Below, one piece after another: positions 43,979 to 55,042 of a stretch of DNA of 64,000 nt. Origin of the DNA: Karstenula rhodostoma CBS 690.94. Its lineage: Eukaryota; Ascomycota; Dothideomycetes; Pleosporales; Didymosphaeriaceae. The notes under the pieces were generated by a model. It searched no databases. It saw only the letters and a list, made by a program, of their open reading frames with translations, and was not told where the DNA came from. A program made the translations under genes and the position numbers. Numbering within the stretch: the first letter of the stretch is position 1; each line of letters begins with the position of its first letter. The stretch is taken from positions 434,001 to 498,000 of the forward strand of contig MU001506.1 of NCBI GenBank assembly GCA_010093485.1. Reading direction: 5' to 3'.

Positions 43979-44742
43979 TACGTACTGGCGAGCGACAACG
44001 CATACACCAAATATGATCTCGAGCTATTACACCACTTTCCCACAACTGTGTCGCAATACTTCAAGGTCCTTCGGTCGGATGACATACTCTCGTCGCAAGC
44101 GGTCTTAGCAAAGGATACCCATTGGTGCTGCACGCCATGCTTGCGGTTTGGACGTGTCATCTGCAAGGTCTGGAGTGTAACGTGCGACCGTACCGGATAT
44201 CTGAGACTATCCATAGTCAATTTACAATCCGCGGCCTGGCCTGCAGAAGGTGGTTCTGTCTTTCAACGACGTGAGAGAAGCGGAATCGGTCCTTACGACT
44301 TCCATGATCAACACGTATGGGTACACAGTCCTCGTAAGTCATGCACATACCTCAGACCTTAGTATAACTCACATCTCTCAGGTGGTCATGGACCCTGCCG
44401 ATACCGACCTCTTCGAGGAGCTGAAGCAAAAGGCTCTAAGCGCCGACCGTACCATATCCCGCGACCAGGTAGAGTACTGCGGCCAGTACTTTATGTTAGT
44501 ACTAATAACTACAATTATCGGGCTCTAAAGACTGTCGACAAGTAGCTTCTTCGTCTCCGCTGGCTTGCAGAACTTGCTTGACGAGTATAAGGGTGAGTAG
44601 TGGAAGCACAGGGTGGTCATCAGCGAGCATGGACAAGAAGGCGACGCTGCTGCTGCGGTGGGCATTACTATCGTCTGGGCATAGCTTCGTCAAGGAGGAT
44701 GGCAAGGAGTGGTACAAGCGAGTTCAAGGCTTGCCAGACTGA
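43979..44742 (+). pseudogene. fungal-specific transcription factor domain relic
   Basis: Coding-like blocks in order: 43979-~44105 (contains YDLELLHHFPTTVSQYF), ~44113-44240 in the next phase (contains YPLVLHAMLAVWTCHLQGL) and 44247-44742 in a third phase. The last block has good introns (44334-44381 and 44495-44545), includes SFNDVREAESVLTTSMINTY and ends KEWYKRVQGLPD. The LLHHF and LHAMLA motifs are typical of the helical regulatory domain of Zn2Cys6 factors. No zinc cluster was found upstream. The two phase changes lack consensus introns, and the last intron would be only 31 bases, so the gene is probably inactive. Confidence 0.55.
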
Positions 44743-45194
44743 GTCGATGCGGGGGACAATCATCGAGGAAGATGAGATTGAAACATAAGCCACGGCACGT
44801 CTCGGTTGGTTGAGTAGCCACAAGACAGGCAAGACATGTCTCGGGCGACGACAAAATCGTGTAAATGGTATAAGAATCCCTCGATCTTCACCCAATCTTC
44901 TTTCCCAGCCCAGGATCGTCAACTGTTGTGCATGAACAATGTATGCACACCCATATTCTACAATATCAATATTGTAGTTTCACTACCACCACGCGAGAAG
45001 TGTGCACGTTCTGGGCGAGAAGCGAAGCCTTCTCTAATCGTATATACGATGTCACCATATTGTTCCTCTGTCGTCAACAAAATTCAAAGAACAACGACAA
45101 CCTCAACCTCCAGAGTTCATCCAAAAAGGAAATCTGTTGAATAAATTACGCAAATCCTACTCATCAGCGAAAATCTTCGGTTTATCAATCAACC
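44743..45194. other. upstream region of the double-zinc-ribbon gene
   Basis: AT-richer than its surroundings, with AAC-rich leader sequence just before the ATG at 45195. No coding sequence. Confidence 0.5.
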
Positions 45195-45824
45195 ATGCCT
45201 TCACTGATCACTCGCCTCCGACGCGCCATTCTGGCTGACGTCTTCCGCCGCGGCACCACGCGTCGTGTCGAAGCCGCAGCACCGCAAGCTCGCGCCAATG
45301 CAAACCGACGTCGGCAGGTGTTATCCGTCTATAATCCGGAGTTCTCAGGCCTACACGTTCATGACGGCAACGACGGGGCCTGGTGGTGCGATCGCTGCGG
45401 ACAACAGAACCTCCTGAAGATCCAGCAAGGTCGCCATCCCTTCGGTCAATTGTCATGCGCTCGCTGCAATCACATCTTTAACCAAATAGACGTGTCCACG
45501 AATGTCATGTGTGACAAAGTGATTCGCGATGATTTCCATCCCGATCGCTACCTTGTGCCAGAGGGCAAGGCCTGTGGTGTTGTATGTCCTGGATGTGGAT
45601 CTACTCACCTTGGAGTCCGGATGGCTGGGCAGGACGTGCCCTGGTACTCGACGTATGATTTCAGTCGCATCAAGTGCCACTGCGGTCGACGTGGAGGAGG
45701 CGAGTGGCTCAACTCTTGGTATTGTTTCTGCGTTGGGTCGTGTCGCGACTGGCATGAGGACCGTGTGGGAGCTGAAGGCAAAGCGATGGAGGAGCGCTTG
45801 GAGCGTCGATTCCAAACTCACTAG
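45195..45824 (+). CDS. double-zinc-ribbon protein
   Basis: A single-exon frame of 209 residues. After a basic N-terminus (~1-45), two zinc-ribbon halves are visible: WWCDRCGQQN (~63-72) with LSCARCNHIF (~86-95), and VVCPGCGSTHLG (~128-139) with IKCHCGRR (~158-165) and a further YCFCVGSCRDW cluster. The HPFGQLSC spacing is typical of the probable double zinc ribbon proteins common in Dothideomycetes. The function is unknown; RNA or protein binding is possible. It is intact, without introns, and has a broken paralog 2.5 kb downstream. Confidence 0.75.
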   Translation: MPSLITRLRRAILADVFRRGTTRRVEAAAPQARANANRRRQVLSVYNPEFSGLHVHDGNDGAWWCDRCGQQNLLKIQQGRHPFGQLSCARCNHIFNQIDVSTNVMCDKVIRDDFHPDRYLVPEGKACGVVCPGCGSTHLGVRMAGQDVPWYSTYDFSRIKCHCGRRGGGEWLNSWYCFCVGSCRDWHEDRVGAEGKAMEERLERRFQTH

Positions 45825-48362
45825 CATTCTTGATGAAATCGCACGTGCTACAGCTTTTGGACGTTCCGGTATGATCGCAAAGCCAAGTCTAGGCACGACC
45901 TTGACCTTCCATTCTTCCTGAAAAGACAGGCTCGAATGACCTCATAATCGCTCAACAGCTTCGTGTGATGGCTTGTTTCTTTGTTTTAGATGTATTTAAG
46001 TTTTCTCCAAACTGCTAAATAGTCGTAATTTCTCGCTGAATATGATTTTTTGCAATTAGCATTGCACGCATAATTGTCGTACAATCTCTATTATTTTCTT
46101 CTCTTATTTCATACGCCTGAAAACTAACTTCAGATTGCACTGAGACTTTTGGAAAGCAAGTAGGGCTTTGTAGACTGAGGAACGCTTTAAAGATGTGCGC
46201 TAGAAAAACACAGTATCGGCGGTACAAGCAAATATGCATATTTGCACTCGTGTTGATGCGACTCAATGTTGGATAAAGTATAATCATAGTAACTGATCAA
46301 ATACAATGACACTCTGTGCGACAGTGGCTATCTACCGCTGCAATCAAGTACGCGATGTGCCCTGCGGAGTGTTGTAAGTTCGTGAACCCGACAAAAGAAA
46401 ATAGCAAAAAAAGACAATCTGCCGGCTGCCGTACTCGAACAAAAGGCTAACCCGACCGAAGTCGGTAACCGCCAAACTCTAAGGTTTACACCGGTTCACA
46501 AGGGGGGGGACTTACCTACCTTTACCAAGTACGCCACCTGTACTGTCTCGGGCCTGGTTACCTTCGACGAAATAAAATCTTTCTAACGGCTTTATATACC
46601 CTTAAAAATAAAGTCGAAAGGGAGTTTTCGTGGGAGATTACGCGGTATTGGTGGGGCAGGTGAAGGCAAACGAACGGCAAGGCAGTGATGGGCAGGCACG
46701 GAAGGCAGGAGCACGGCCGGCACCGCACACAAGAACTCGCTTCAACGGCCAAAATGTTGCATCACGTTCCTGCTTCTTGTCTACGCCTTTGTTCTCGGCT
46801 CCAGCACCACCGCTCCCGCGCCGAGCTCAGCTATCTTGGACCCCCAGCATACGCCACCGAGGCATCTCCCGCCAACACCGCATCATGAACGTCTCCATCC
46901 TACACGCCGCTCAGACGATCCGCCACCGAAATCGCTCAACAGCGCAACCTCCACTTCCGGCGGACGTTTGTTATATGCCCTCGCAAGTTACACGCCCGCC
47001 TCGAACGCGCACCGCCAGCACGCGCCGACGCCCGAACATAACTCTATAACTCTCTCATTATGGCAGGCCAGTCAAGAAAGCCACCGCCGATGGTATCTGA
47101 GCTTCTTTCCTCCTACATACCCACCCCGAGCACGTTTACGGACCATCTCAAACCTTTTCAAGCTCCCCTGCTTCTTACAGCACATGGGATGCAGGTTCTT
47201 GTCAAGTGGTCAATTTCTCCGGCTGTTGTATCTGACAGGCGTGCTTCTTTCCGCAATCTGAAGAAGTTCTCTACAACGCCCTGAGTAGGACGAGGACGAA
47301 GAAGCTACCCGACGTTTTGCTCTAGTGGCTACGCGCAGGCTGCTCCCACTACTACACTCCCACCGGAGAACGATTACCACAAGGATCAACCCCGGTTCTG
47401 CCTTGGCCCAGGAGATGATCGAGGCTAGAAGATCGACAACCCTTGCATCTCTCAAAGCCTCATGCGATTGAAGTGATTCATGAGCAGTGTAGATCAAAGT
47501 TGAGTAGCAGGAGACGAGTTCCTCGCGTATGAATTCCTTGTCAATGGAAAGACGTATTCATGCACAGCCTGTGGATTACAATGTCGTATAGTTGATTGGC
47601 GCGGAACGTGACCAAATGCTCGTACATCTTATGGGGTATCTCTTCAGGCGATTGATCCTTATACTTTATCTCCTTGATTCCACCAGTTTTGCATGTTTCA
47701 TTCTGACTCAAGGCATTGAACCAGCTCATTATGTACCGAAAGCTTCCAAGCTCCCACTCCAGCAGAACCTCGATCCCTCTCCGGTTACGTGCTAGTCGTA
47801 ACTTTTCACCATCTTATTCTTTGGGTCTGTGCTTGGGAAACGGGATCCCATTGTGCGCTATTGATACATAGATGATACAAAAAGCAAATCATAACTTCTG
47901 AGAATATTGTGAAGATACATGCTATGTACTAATACTTGAGACATCTTTCATGAACCTCAGCGTTCGACTCACCTTGTGTATTAAATGCTCGATAAAAGTG
48001 ATGAGAGGAAGTCCCTAGGCCTGTGGAAGATGTTTTTCTTGCACTCATGCCTCCTTCTCCAAAACAACAGCAATCCGTCCCTTGTAAGAGTTATAGCTCA
48101 GATCAGCAACTTTGCGAACGGTTCCAAAACAGAAAATCCCTCAAGATGTACCCTCAGTTTCCTCTTTGCAGAACCATCAATGGTGGAAATAGCAAATATC
48201 ACAGCTTAACTAGTCGAGGCACTTCGACAGCGCGACAAGTGGGCATGCGAACTGTCTATGGTTATCCCACGGCTTGAATCTCCTCTTATCCCTTCTACAA
48301 GCAGCCCACACCAGTTCCAGGAAGCCTATCAAGCTGAACCTCACATTTAGCAGTTTCAAGGC
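45825..48362. other. 2.5-kb stretch between zinc-ribbon paralogs
   Basis: Contains AT-rich DNA (45.9-46.3 kb), an eight-G run at 46502-46510 beside a tRNA-like but unfoldable sequence on the minus strand (~46390-46500), and Pro/Arg-rich frames at 46.6-47.3 kb without motifs. A frame at 47060-47284 has an ATG in a fair context but no recognised domain. Confidence 0.4.
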
Positions 48363-48844
48363 ATGCAGTTCAATGTCCATGCATTATATGGTACCTGATG
48401 TTGTTGCCGGTGCCAACACAAGAATCAAGTCACCCAACGTTGGGGCGACCATCCTTTTGGCCGCATGGACTGCGAAAACTGCGACCGCCTGTTCTGTAGG
48501 TCCTGCGTGACGACAAACCCATTGGTTCAGATATGGTGGGTCATCTACATACTCACGGTGCGGTTTTTGTCCCTCATTGTGATGTCCAGGAATTTCTTTA
48601 CGGATTGGCGTGCCCTATGTGCGGGTCAACCCGCAGGACTGAGGCAGAGGCTTACCACCAGTTGGGTGTCCAGTTATCGGTGGTAAATTCTAATCAACTG
48701 CGCTGCCGGTATGGGAAACTCTCGGATTTCTCGTGGCGACGCTTCTCAATTCGGTCACCTTACGATTGGCTAGGCGATCGGACTGCTTGTCACGATCGCG
48801 CCCTCTTGGTGCGCATGGATTGTGCCGCTGATAGAAACCTGTAA
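48363..48844 (+). pseudogene. broken double-zinc-ribbon paralog
   Basis: The frame from ATG 48363 meets a TGA at 48396-48398 where the intact paralog has Trp, then reads CCCRCQHKNQ, RWGDHPFGRMDCENCDRLFC and RSCVTTNPL in the same frame. After about 48530 the family resemblance continues in another phase to the TAA at 48844: LACPMCGSTRR, LRCRYGKLSDFSWRRFS. The order CxxC, HPFG..xC, CPxCG, RC matches the gene at 45195. One nonsense change (TGG to TGA) and one frameshift are therefore present. It is not expected to make a functional protein. Confidence 0.7.
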
Positions 48845-49375
48845 GTGATTGTTCTACGGCCTGAGAGTGATCATCCCAGAGTTTCGATCGCTTTCAATCA
48901 AGCAATCGTACTAGACTGTATGTACACCGGTCTTTTCAGCCCATAGCAGATGCCAACCTTCATTCTCCAGCTCGCTGTGTACCAGGGTTAGTGTTAGCTT
49001 TAACCTAGCCAGATCATCCATCATATAACCTTTTCTCAAGCTGCCGCCGTGATCTTGCGCGCTTTCCCAGAATGTATCTACAAAAGCGACGCAGGCGCTT
49101 AAGTCGATTTGACAGCGATGTGCTGATGACTAAGAAACCATGGGCAAAGCGTGTGTTCACCCAACTGGCTTTCAGGTTGATTCTCGACTGGGATGTAGCG
49201 TGAATACTAGTGCCGAATCCAGTGCGCACAGATATCGCATAAAAGTACCCAGGTATCGCGACCGACACCTTCACAGAGCTCGAACCAACCCGAAAACACC
49301 AACAACATAACCCCGTACTCAGGTAAGAACATTCAAAGGATCACACATTCCGAACTGCACAGCTAATGTGAAACG
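48845..49375. other. intergenic, no gene recognised
   Basis: Short frames only, ending in the leader of the next gene. Confidence 0.5.
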
Positions 49376-50147
49376 ATGCAAGCAATGGACGGCCGTGCTG
49401 CGAATATTGCCTCCGCCCTGGAGCACGGCGTACAACAAAGCCCGGCTACTTCTGAATATGGAGAACGCGACTTTCCTACTCGCGCTTCCTCCACCATTGA
49501 CACCGTCGCCCCGCCGCTTCTCGCAGTCGGCGCAAGTCTCGAGCGCACAACCGCCGCGAAGGCCTGGGCCCTGTCTGGGACTACCGGGGCAAGGACATCG
49601 ACAACACTGATTCCGGGGACTTTGCTGGCTTCCTTGCCTTCATTGGTCCTGTAGCTTCCCCGCCCACCAAGCTATTGCGCTTCGGACCCGCAGACGGCTT
49701 GGAGAGCAGTGGTGTGCTCGAGTTCCTTGACATCGACTTCGAGAATCCTGGCGTGGGTAAGTTCTCGCAGAATTCCCTCGTTTGATATGATCTGACGACG
49801 GGCTAGCGACTGACAAAGCCCTCACCGATCTCCAGCAGTCCGCGAGGACTATCCTCTGCAGCACCATAGCCAGTCAACGTCGCGACCTGCCTGCGGGCGC
49901 CTCTCTCAAGCCAAACCAGATCCACCTCAAGCCCGTGCTTGACGCGTACATTAAGCTTCTATCCGCGTGCAAAGAGGTGGAGTGTATCGAGATGCCGCTA
50001 GCGTGGGCTAGTCTGTTCCGACCGGAGGACGCATTCCCAAAGATCAACATGGACAGCGAGGAGGAATTGGAGCTACTTCAGGACCAAATGGCGGCGCGAT
50101 GGGGTAGAGATCCTGGCGGCGAGGAGCGTAGTCTAATGCTGGAGTAG
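49376..50147 (+). pseudogene. F-box-like-type protein, paralog 2, frameshifted
   Basis: The N-terminus from ATG 49376 (MQAMDGRAANIASALEHG) resembles the start of paralog 1. Between about 49520 and 49557 the coding frame changes phase: downstream it reads GLGPVWDYRGKDID and DFAGFLAFIG up to a GTAAGT donor at 49755. A short intron ending in GGGCTAG (~49755-49804) joins to a second exon containing DAYIKLLSACKEVECIEMPL and ending at TAG 50145-50147. No consensus intron explains the first phase change, so this is a frameshift or a sequence error. If the frameshift is an error the protein would be about 240 residues and intact. Confidence 0.6.
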
Positions 50148-52881
50148 TAGGGCGAGCTGCTGGGCTACAAGAGCGAGGGCTAAGTTAAGGGACTCAATGA
50201 ATGTCGGCCGACTGCCGTCAAACCTTTGTGTTGGAGGGAGCTTGGGAGCCAGTTCAGAGTGATCGATTGTATTGTCACTGAGCGTAGGGAGAGAAGCTCC
50301 CAGGCTCGATATATATATGGATCCGGCTGGCCCAAGTTCGATTGAGCGCCCACGCGTAGGTAGCACGTGCTTTTCACGCCACACTTTGCTATTATGAATC
50401 CACAATGTAGGTGCGTTGCTATTGATATGAACAGTGAGACATCGATTCTATGCTACGTACTGCCTTCGTGCCAACGCAAATCCCCAACCATCACCCCTTT
50501 GCCATGTCTCCTTGCATTACGCCATGCTGTCCGACGGTTGCTGGTCGGAGAGGAAATATCGATTTGCGGCGATTATGTCGTTGGCTGGAAGCTGGCTGGT
50601 GTGGTTGTCTAGGAGTTCGGCGAACGCTGTAGACGGCGAGTGCGGTGAGGCAAAGATGGGGAGGGTTTCGGAGGAGGTGTTGTCTAGACCTCTAATGTCA
50701 GTCGGCGGCTATCTGAGCAAGCGCTGCAACAATAACTTCAATGATATCGAGAAGAGTCGCGGTGCCGCGCGTATTCACTGTGTGGAGGTTGTTGGCTCGC
50801 AACGCCATGCTGAGAATTCGAGGGAGGGCGAACAGGAAATGCCATACGTAGGCTAGGCAAGCGACGATGTCGTCTATGAGGCTCATGGTGGTAGCACGTG
50901 CGAACTGTATTCAGCTAGGATAGTGCAATGAGAAGGCGTAGGCCGGTAGGAGAACGGGGTCTTGTTTACATTTGCAAACGGCCGTCGAGAGGCTCCGCGC
51001 GACAGTGAGGGCGCGTCGGTGAAGCCACCACAACAACAACAACTCCTTCCTCGAGTACCTGGCAGCGCTTAAATAACTCAACGAAAAAGATAACGACGTG
51101 ATCACAGCCTACGACGCAGGATATACAGCATGAACTTCTTCCTCAAGTGCTCGGCAGCGCCGAAAGCAGCTCAATGAAAAAGATGGTCTCGTCAGCCAGA
51201 GATAGTGCAATCTATTTTTATTAGTAGAGAAGTCCAAGTCCAGAGATTCGGTCAGCTTACACTGGCGACAATGTGGTCGCAACTATGAGCAAGCTCAGTG
51301 AGAGGAGACCCGAGTCAAAAATAGTAAGAACAAAGCAGTGCTCGTAAGCACCTTGTCGGTGCTCAATCGACAAAGAACCGTACTTCAGTTCATCGTAGCC
51401 AAATGGCCAGAGAGCTGAAGAGAGAAAGAGGGACGCGGGGCAGTCCGCCTTATATACGTGTTTGCAGCGCCAAGGCGGGGCCGGATCAACGTTGTTGGAT
51501 CACTGCGGCTCGGGACTAGCGGCGCACTCAGCGACCGCAAGCAAGGATACGCGAGCTGGGGCGCCCTATAGACTTAGGTGAAGGGGAGGCAGCTGCAGTC
51601 ATGGGCCAAGTGAATCGTGTCCTGGGCTAGTACGTGATGACGACTCGGGACAAGTCTGCCCGAATTTCGGTACGATGGCTTTGCAAGACCTATAAAGCAT
51701 ACTTATCAATACTATAGACGTATATTTATGGTGTGTGTTACAGTCTAGTTCTCTGCATACAGCGTAAGGTGCTCCTTGCAGGGTTGAGACTTTGTGAGAA
51801 CACTGGGAGATCGTACATTCAAGACGTTCGTATATACAAATCTTGTAAATAGGATTAAGCATGTTAACCCGTAACGCTTCAGGCCTATTTGAAGTAGCAT
51901 GTTTAACGAGATTAGAGTTCTGTGTCCTGCAATGCCCTACATTCACTGGCTGATAGAGCGCGCCTCAGAGCATTCCATCTTTTACAAGATATCCCAAGCC
52001 CCTTACAGCTGTAATAATAGCTCTATTCAAGCAATGTATATTTTTTATCACCACTCACCACTTGGAAATGTTCCCACTCTGTCACCTCCTCACGTGACTA
52101 CTTGGAGCAGTGTGTTGTGGGATTAAACGTAAGGACATCAGACATGACTGCCCTGAAATCAGACCCACATTCAATGTCGCCAAAACCCCGGATTACATGA
52201 CTCTAGCCTCATACCAAATCTCTCGCGGTTGAGGCACTCTCCGTATCTGCTTCCGCGTTCCAAATCGCCGATCGTCATGTTTCCGTTATCAACTTCTCGT
52301 GCTGCGATTGGCGTCAGAAAATTTACATACGGTGCAGAAGGCTCAAGGGAATTCATAGAAAGCTACTCGCAAAAGTACAAAAGTAGCTTCCGTCAGGTGA
52401 CATGGTCGTTGTATTTGTGGAACTCACCTGGCCCTCTCTTGTGACGTGATGAATGTTTGAACGCTGCTGTTTGATATGGACGATCCAAAGTATTAAAGTC
52501 TGTTTATGGGGCGGTGCTTCTGCTTCGCCGTAAGCTCACTTTGTGGGTTATATATGTTAGCAAATTCTGTATATCAAGCTGAGTAGGCTGACATAATCTC
52601 GTGGGGTTGATAGCTGGTCTTTCTCTTTGGTTAAGCTCGCCTTGCCCGACCCTCGTTCCGTTCTCGCGTCGAGAACTATAGATCGCCCGCACCGCTTCAA
52701 CACCGCACACCACTATCAAACACCCCCCCACACACATTGGATTCTCCGTAAACGCTCGCCTCAGCTACTCTTCGCGCGACTAGAGACTTGGGTCAGCACT
52801 CCCGCTTTCGCGCAGGTACAGCACACGGAATCCAATAACCTCAAGTCACCCAGCGCACGGCAAGCACGAAAATTCCCGCCT
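50148..52881. other. 2.7-kb intergenic stretch
   Basis: No gene is supported. It contains one imperfect duplication (51041-51184, annotated separately). The last ~250 bases are CT/CA-rich and form the leader of the following gene. Confidence 0.5.
51041..51184 (+). repeat. imperfect two-copy repeat, period about 92 bp
   Basis: Bases 51041-51091 and 51133-51184 align along about 51 bases (shared cores TTCCTC, GGCAGCGC and GAAAAAGAT) with many substitutions, mostly transitions. This is an old local duplication without coding potential. Confidence 0.55.
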
Positions 52882-52948
52882 GTGAGTACCCTATCTTGTG
52901 GCCCAAATCCAGAAACCACCGCCGCACCGCACTAACATTTGAATTCAG
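52882..52948 (+). other. 5'UTR intron of the F-box-like/Zn2Cys6 gene
   Basis: GTGAGT donor at 52882, CACTAAC branch point and TTGAATTCAG acceptor ending at 52948, fifty bases before the start codon. All three signals are consensus, supporting transcription through this leader. Confidence 0.6.
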
Positions 52949-52997
52949 AAGCAAGACACATCTAAATCATCCGCATCGATCCCATCGTCTCGTGAGG

Positions 52998-54288
52998 ATG
53001 GCCAACATGGAGTTTGCAAACACCACTCTGCCGCAATACCCGATACAAGACCAGCCGCACTTTGTAGAGTTTCTCAACGGCATATACACGGATGTGACCA
53101 CGGCCAATGCTATCAAGCACATCAGCTTTGCCCCCTTCGGAGACGAGGTCGGTCCGATCACTTCGCTGGTCGCGCGGTTCACATGGGACACCACCGTCTC
53201 CCCCGTCACCGTGAAGCCAATCTACGGGCGCGAGTTGAGCAACGCCGTCCGAGAAGGCCTCAAATTGAACGGATTCGAGAAGTGGCTTGTACGCGCGTTG
53301 CACCAGGCCCACGAGGTTGGAGAAGACATTCAGTTGGATGCGATTCCAAAAGATCAGCTCTTCTTGCTCCATGCCTTCGCTATCACACCTTGCAAGAATA
53401 TCACAATGCTCACCGTCCCGAGCCAATGGTATGCGCACACAGACGAAGCAGTCAAAGAAGAGCTACAAGAATGCTTTCCAGAGCTCAATGTGCGCCTTCG
53501 TGAGAGCAACGAGGATCGTACGTTGGTGCGCATTGGCGGCCTGGAGAACTACAGCGCCCCACCCGCCGCCACGCCTGTTCAATCTGTCGATGAAGACCTT
53601 CTAAGGCGACCGCGTTGTCTCCGATGCAAGCAGAAGAAGAAGAGCTGCGATCGCAAGAGGCCATGTGAACGTTGCCACCTTGCCGGTCTCGGTTTCGACG
53701 ATTGCATCCCGGAAGACACGAGGTTCAGCCGCAACGGTTTCTACGGCGGGAAGCACACCAAAGGTAGATGGCGCCCGCAAACCCCGGACACGGAGGCATA
53801 TCAGGATGATGTGGATGTCAACGCGACAGGTGACGATGGTGAGTGAAAGGAATACTGTTGGCAACGTTTCAAGTACTGTTTGGAACCGATGCATCAGTCT
53901 GGCTTTAGCCCTTCCTATTTTTTCTTCAGCTGCTGACTTGTTTGGAGTAAACCAAGCTCCTGAGCCGGAGCAAGAAACCGTTCCAGGAACCGCAGACGAC
54001 GGAGATGACACAGCGGCCGAAACCGACACCGGAAACGTCTTCTTCTTCGAGCAAGTCAGCGAGTACCTCAGCCACAGGGACGCTATGAACAACTTCTTGG
54101 AGCTGTATCAAAGCTTCTTCACGGGACAGAAAAGCTTCGAAGTCCTTCTCAAAGAAGCAGGAACGTTCCTCGATGGGCAGCCCGACCTCTCCGCCGATCT
54201 CAAGGACTACATGCGGACGGAGGAAGACAGGCAGATGCTGAACGGCGCGTTCACGAACTTCCTCACCAAGTGGAATACCAGTGGATGA
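52998..54288 (+). CDS. F-box-like-type protein (paralog 3) with C-terminal Zn2Cys6 cluster
   Basis: There are two exons, 52998-53838 and 53930-54288, with a 91-base intron (GTGAGT donor, TTTCTTCAG acceptor), giving 399 residues. Residues ~1-195 are homologous to paralog 1: HFVEFLNGIYTD (~15-26), ITPCKNITMLTVPSQW (~130-146) and LVRIGGLENYS (~175-186). Residues ~205-235 form a Zn2Cys6-type cluster (CLRCKQKKKSCDRKRPCERC, then a final Cys nine residues on) with basic residues placed as in fungal DNA-binding clusters; the last spacing is one residue longer than usual. The remaining ~165 residues are acidic, with an aromatic helix (VFFFEQVSEYLSHRDAM). A C-terminal zinc cluster on this family is an uncommon arrangement; a nuclear role is inferred. 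Confidence 0.8.
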
Positions 54289-54950
54289 GGTGGGATATCA
54301 GGGTCGCGGCGAGGTCGACGAGCTCTTCGGAGACGCAACTTCGAGCTTTCGATCCGTGGTCGGCAATAGGAAGACTTTGAGGGAGTAGAAGAAACGTCCC
54401 CCAAAGAATCAAAGGTGGAATGCGACGACTCAACTCTTTAGAGGGAGAGGTTTGACGCTTCGGCAACCACCGAGAGGCTTTTGAGTTTGAAGATGTTCCA
54501 CCTGTGTTAATGTGCGTAGATCCAATGATAATCAAGCCAAGACCTCATTTTCTCTGGCACACCGTCTCATACGCTATGATCTATAATCTATGCATGGAGG
54601 AAACTGTAGACCTCTAGCTCTGAAGCTCATGTTGTGCGTGTTTCCTCTGCTTTTTCGGTAAACTTCCAAGCTTGGAAGAGTTCCAAGAGAATGCTCAGAT
54701 ATATGAAATCTTGCTCTACTGGACATATGAGATGAAGCTGAGGGTCGCGATTAATCTGGTTGTCTACCACATGCGCGCCTAGAAACCTCGAGGTCGTTCG
54801 AATTCTCAACACGTATGCTCAAGCCCGACGAAGCGCAGAATCAACCAGCGCGGCTGCGCAAGCCTGATACTGGTAACTTCCCGATTTGGCTTTTCGAGCC
54901 GTAGTATTTCCGACGGTTCTTCGACAGTCCTTGCAATTCGCGCCTCGGGC
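54289..54950. other. intergenic, no gene recognised
   Basis: 3' flank of the preceding gene; only short frames. Confidence 0.5.
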
Positions 54951-54958
54951 TTTATATT
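54951..54958 (+). promoter_or_regulatory. TATA-like element of the 55-kb gene
   Basis: TTTATATT lies about 90 bases before the ATG at 55043, followed by a CT-rich leader. Confidence 0.4.
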
Positions 54959-55042
54959 TGGTCACTTTATTCTCCCTGTCACCCATCCCCATCGACAGCC
55001 ACTGATCTACAACACGACCCGCAAATTCCACACGCAGCAGCC

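Noticed and set aside
46390..46500. tRNA-like sequence on the minus strand with TTGTTCGAGTACGG
   Set aside because: The T-stem does not pair and the A-box is poor; at most a very old tRNA fragment.
46630..47261. Two overlapping Pro/Arg-rich frames
   Set aside because: Low-complexity, mutually overlapping and without domain or splice evidence.
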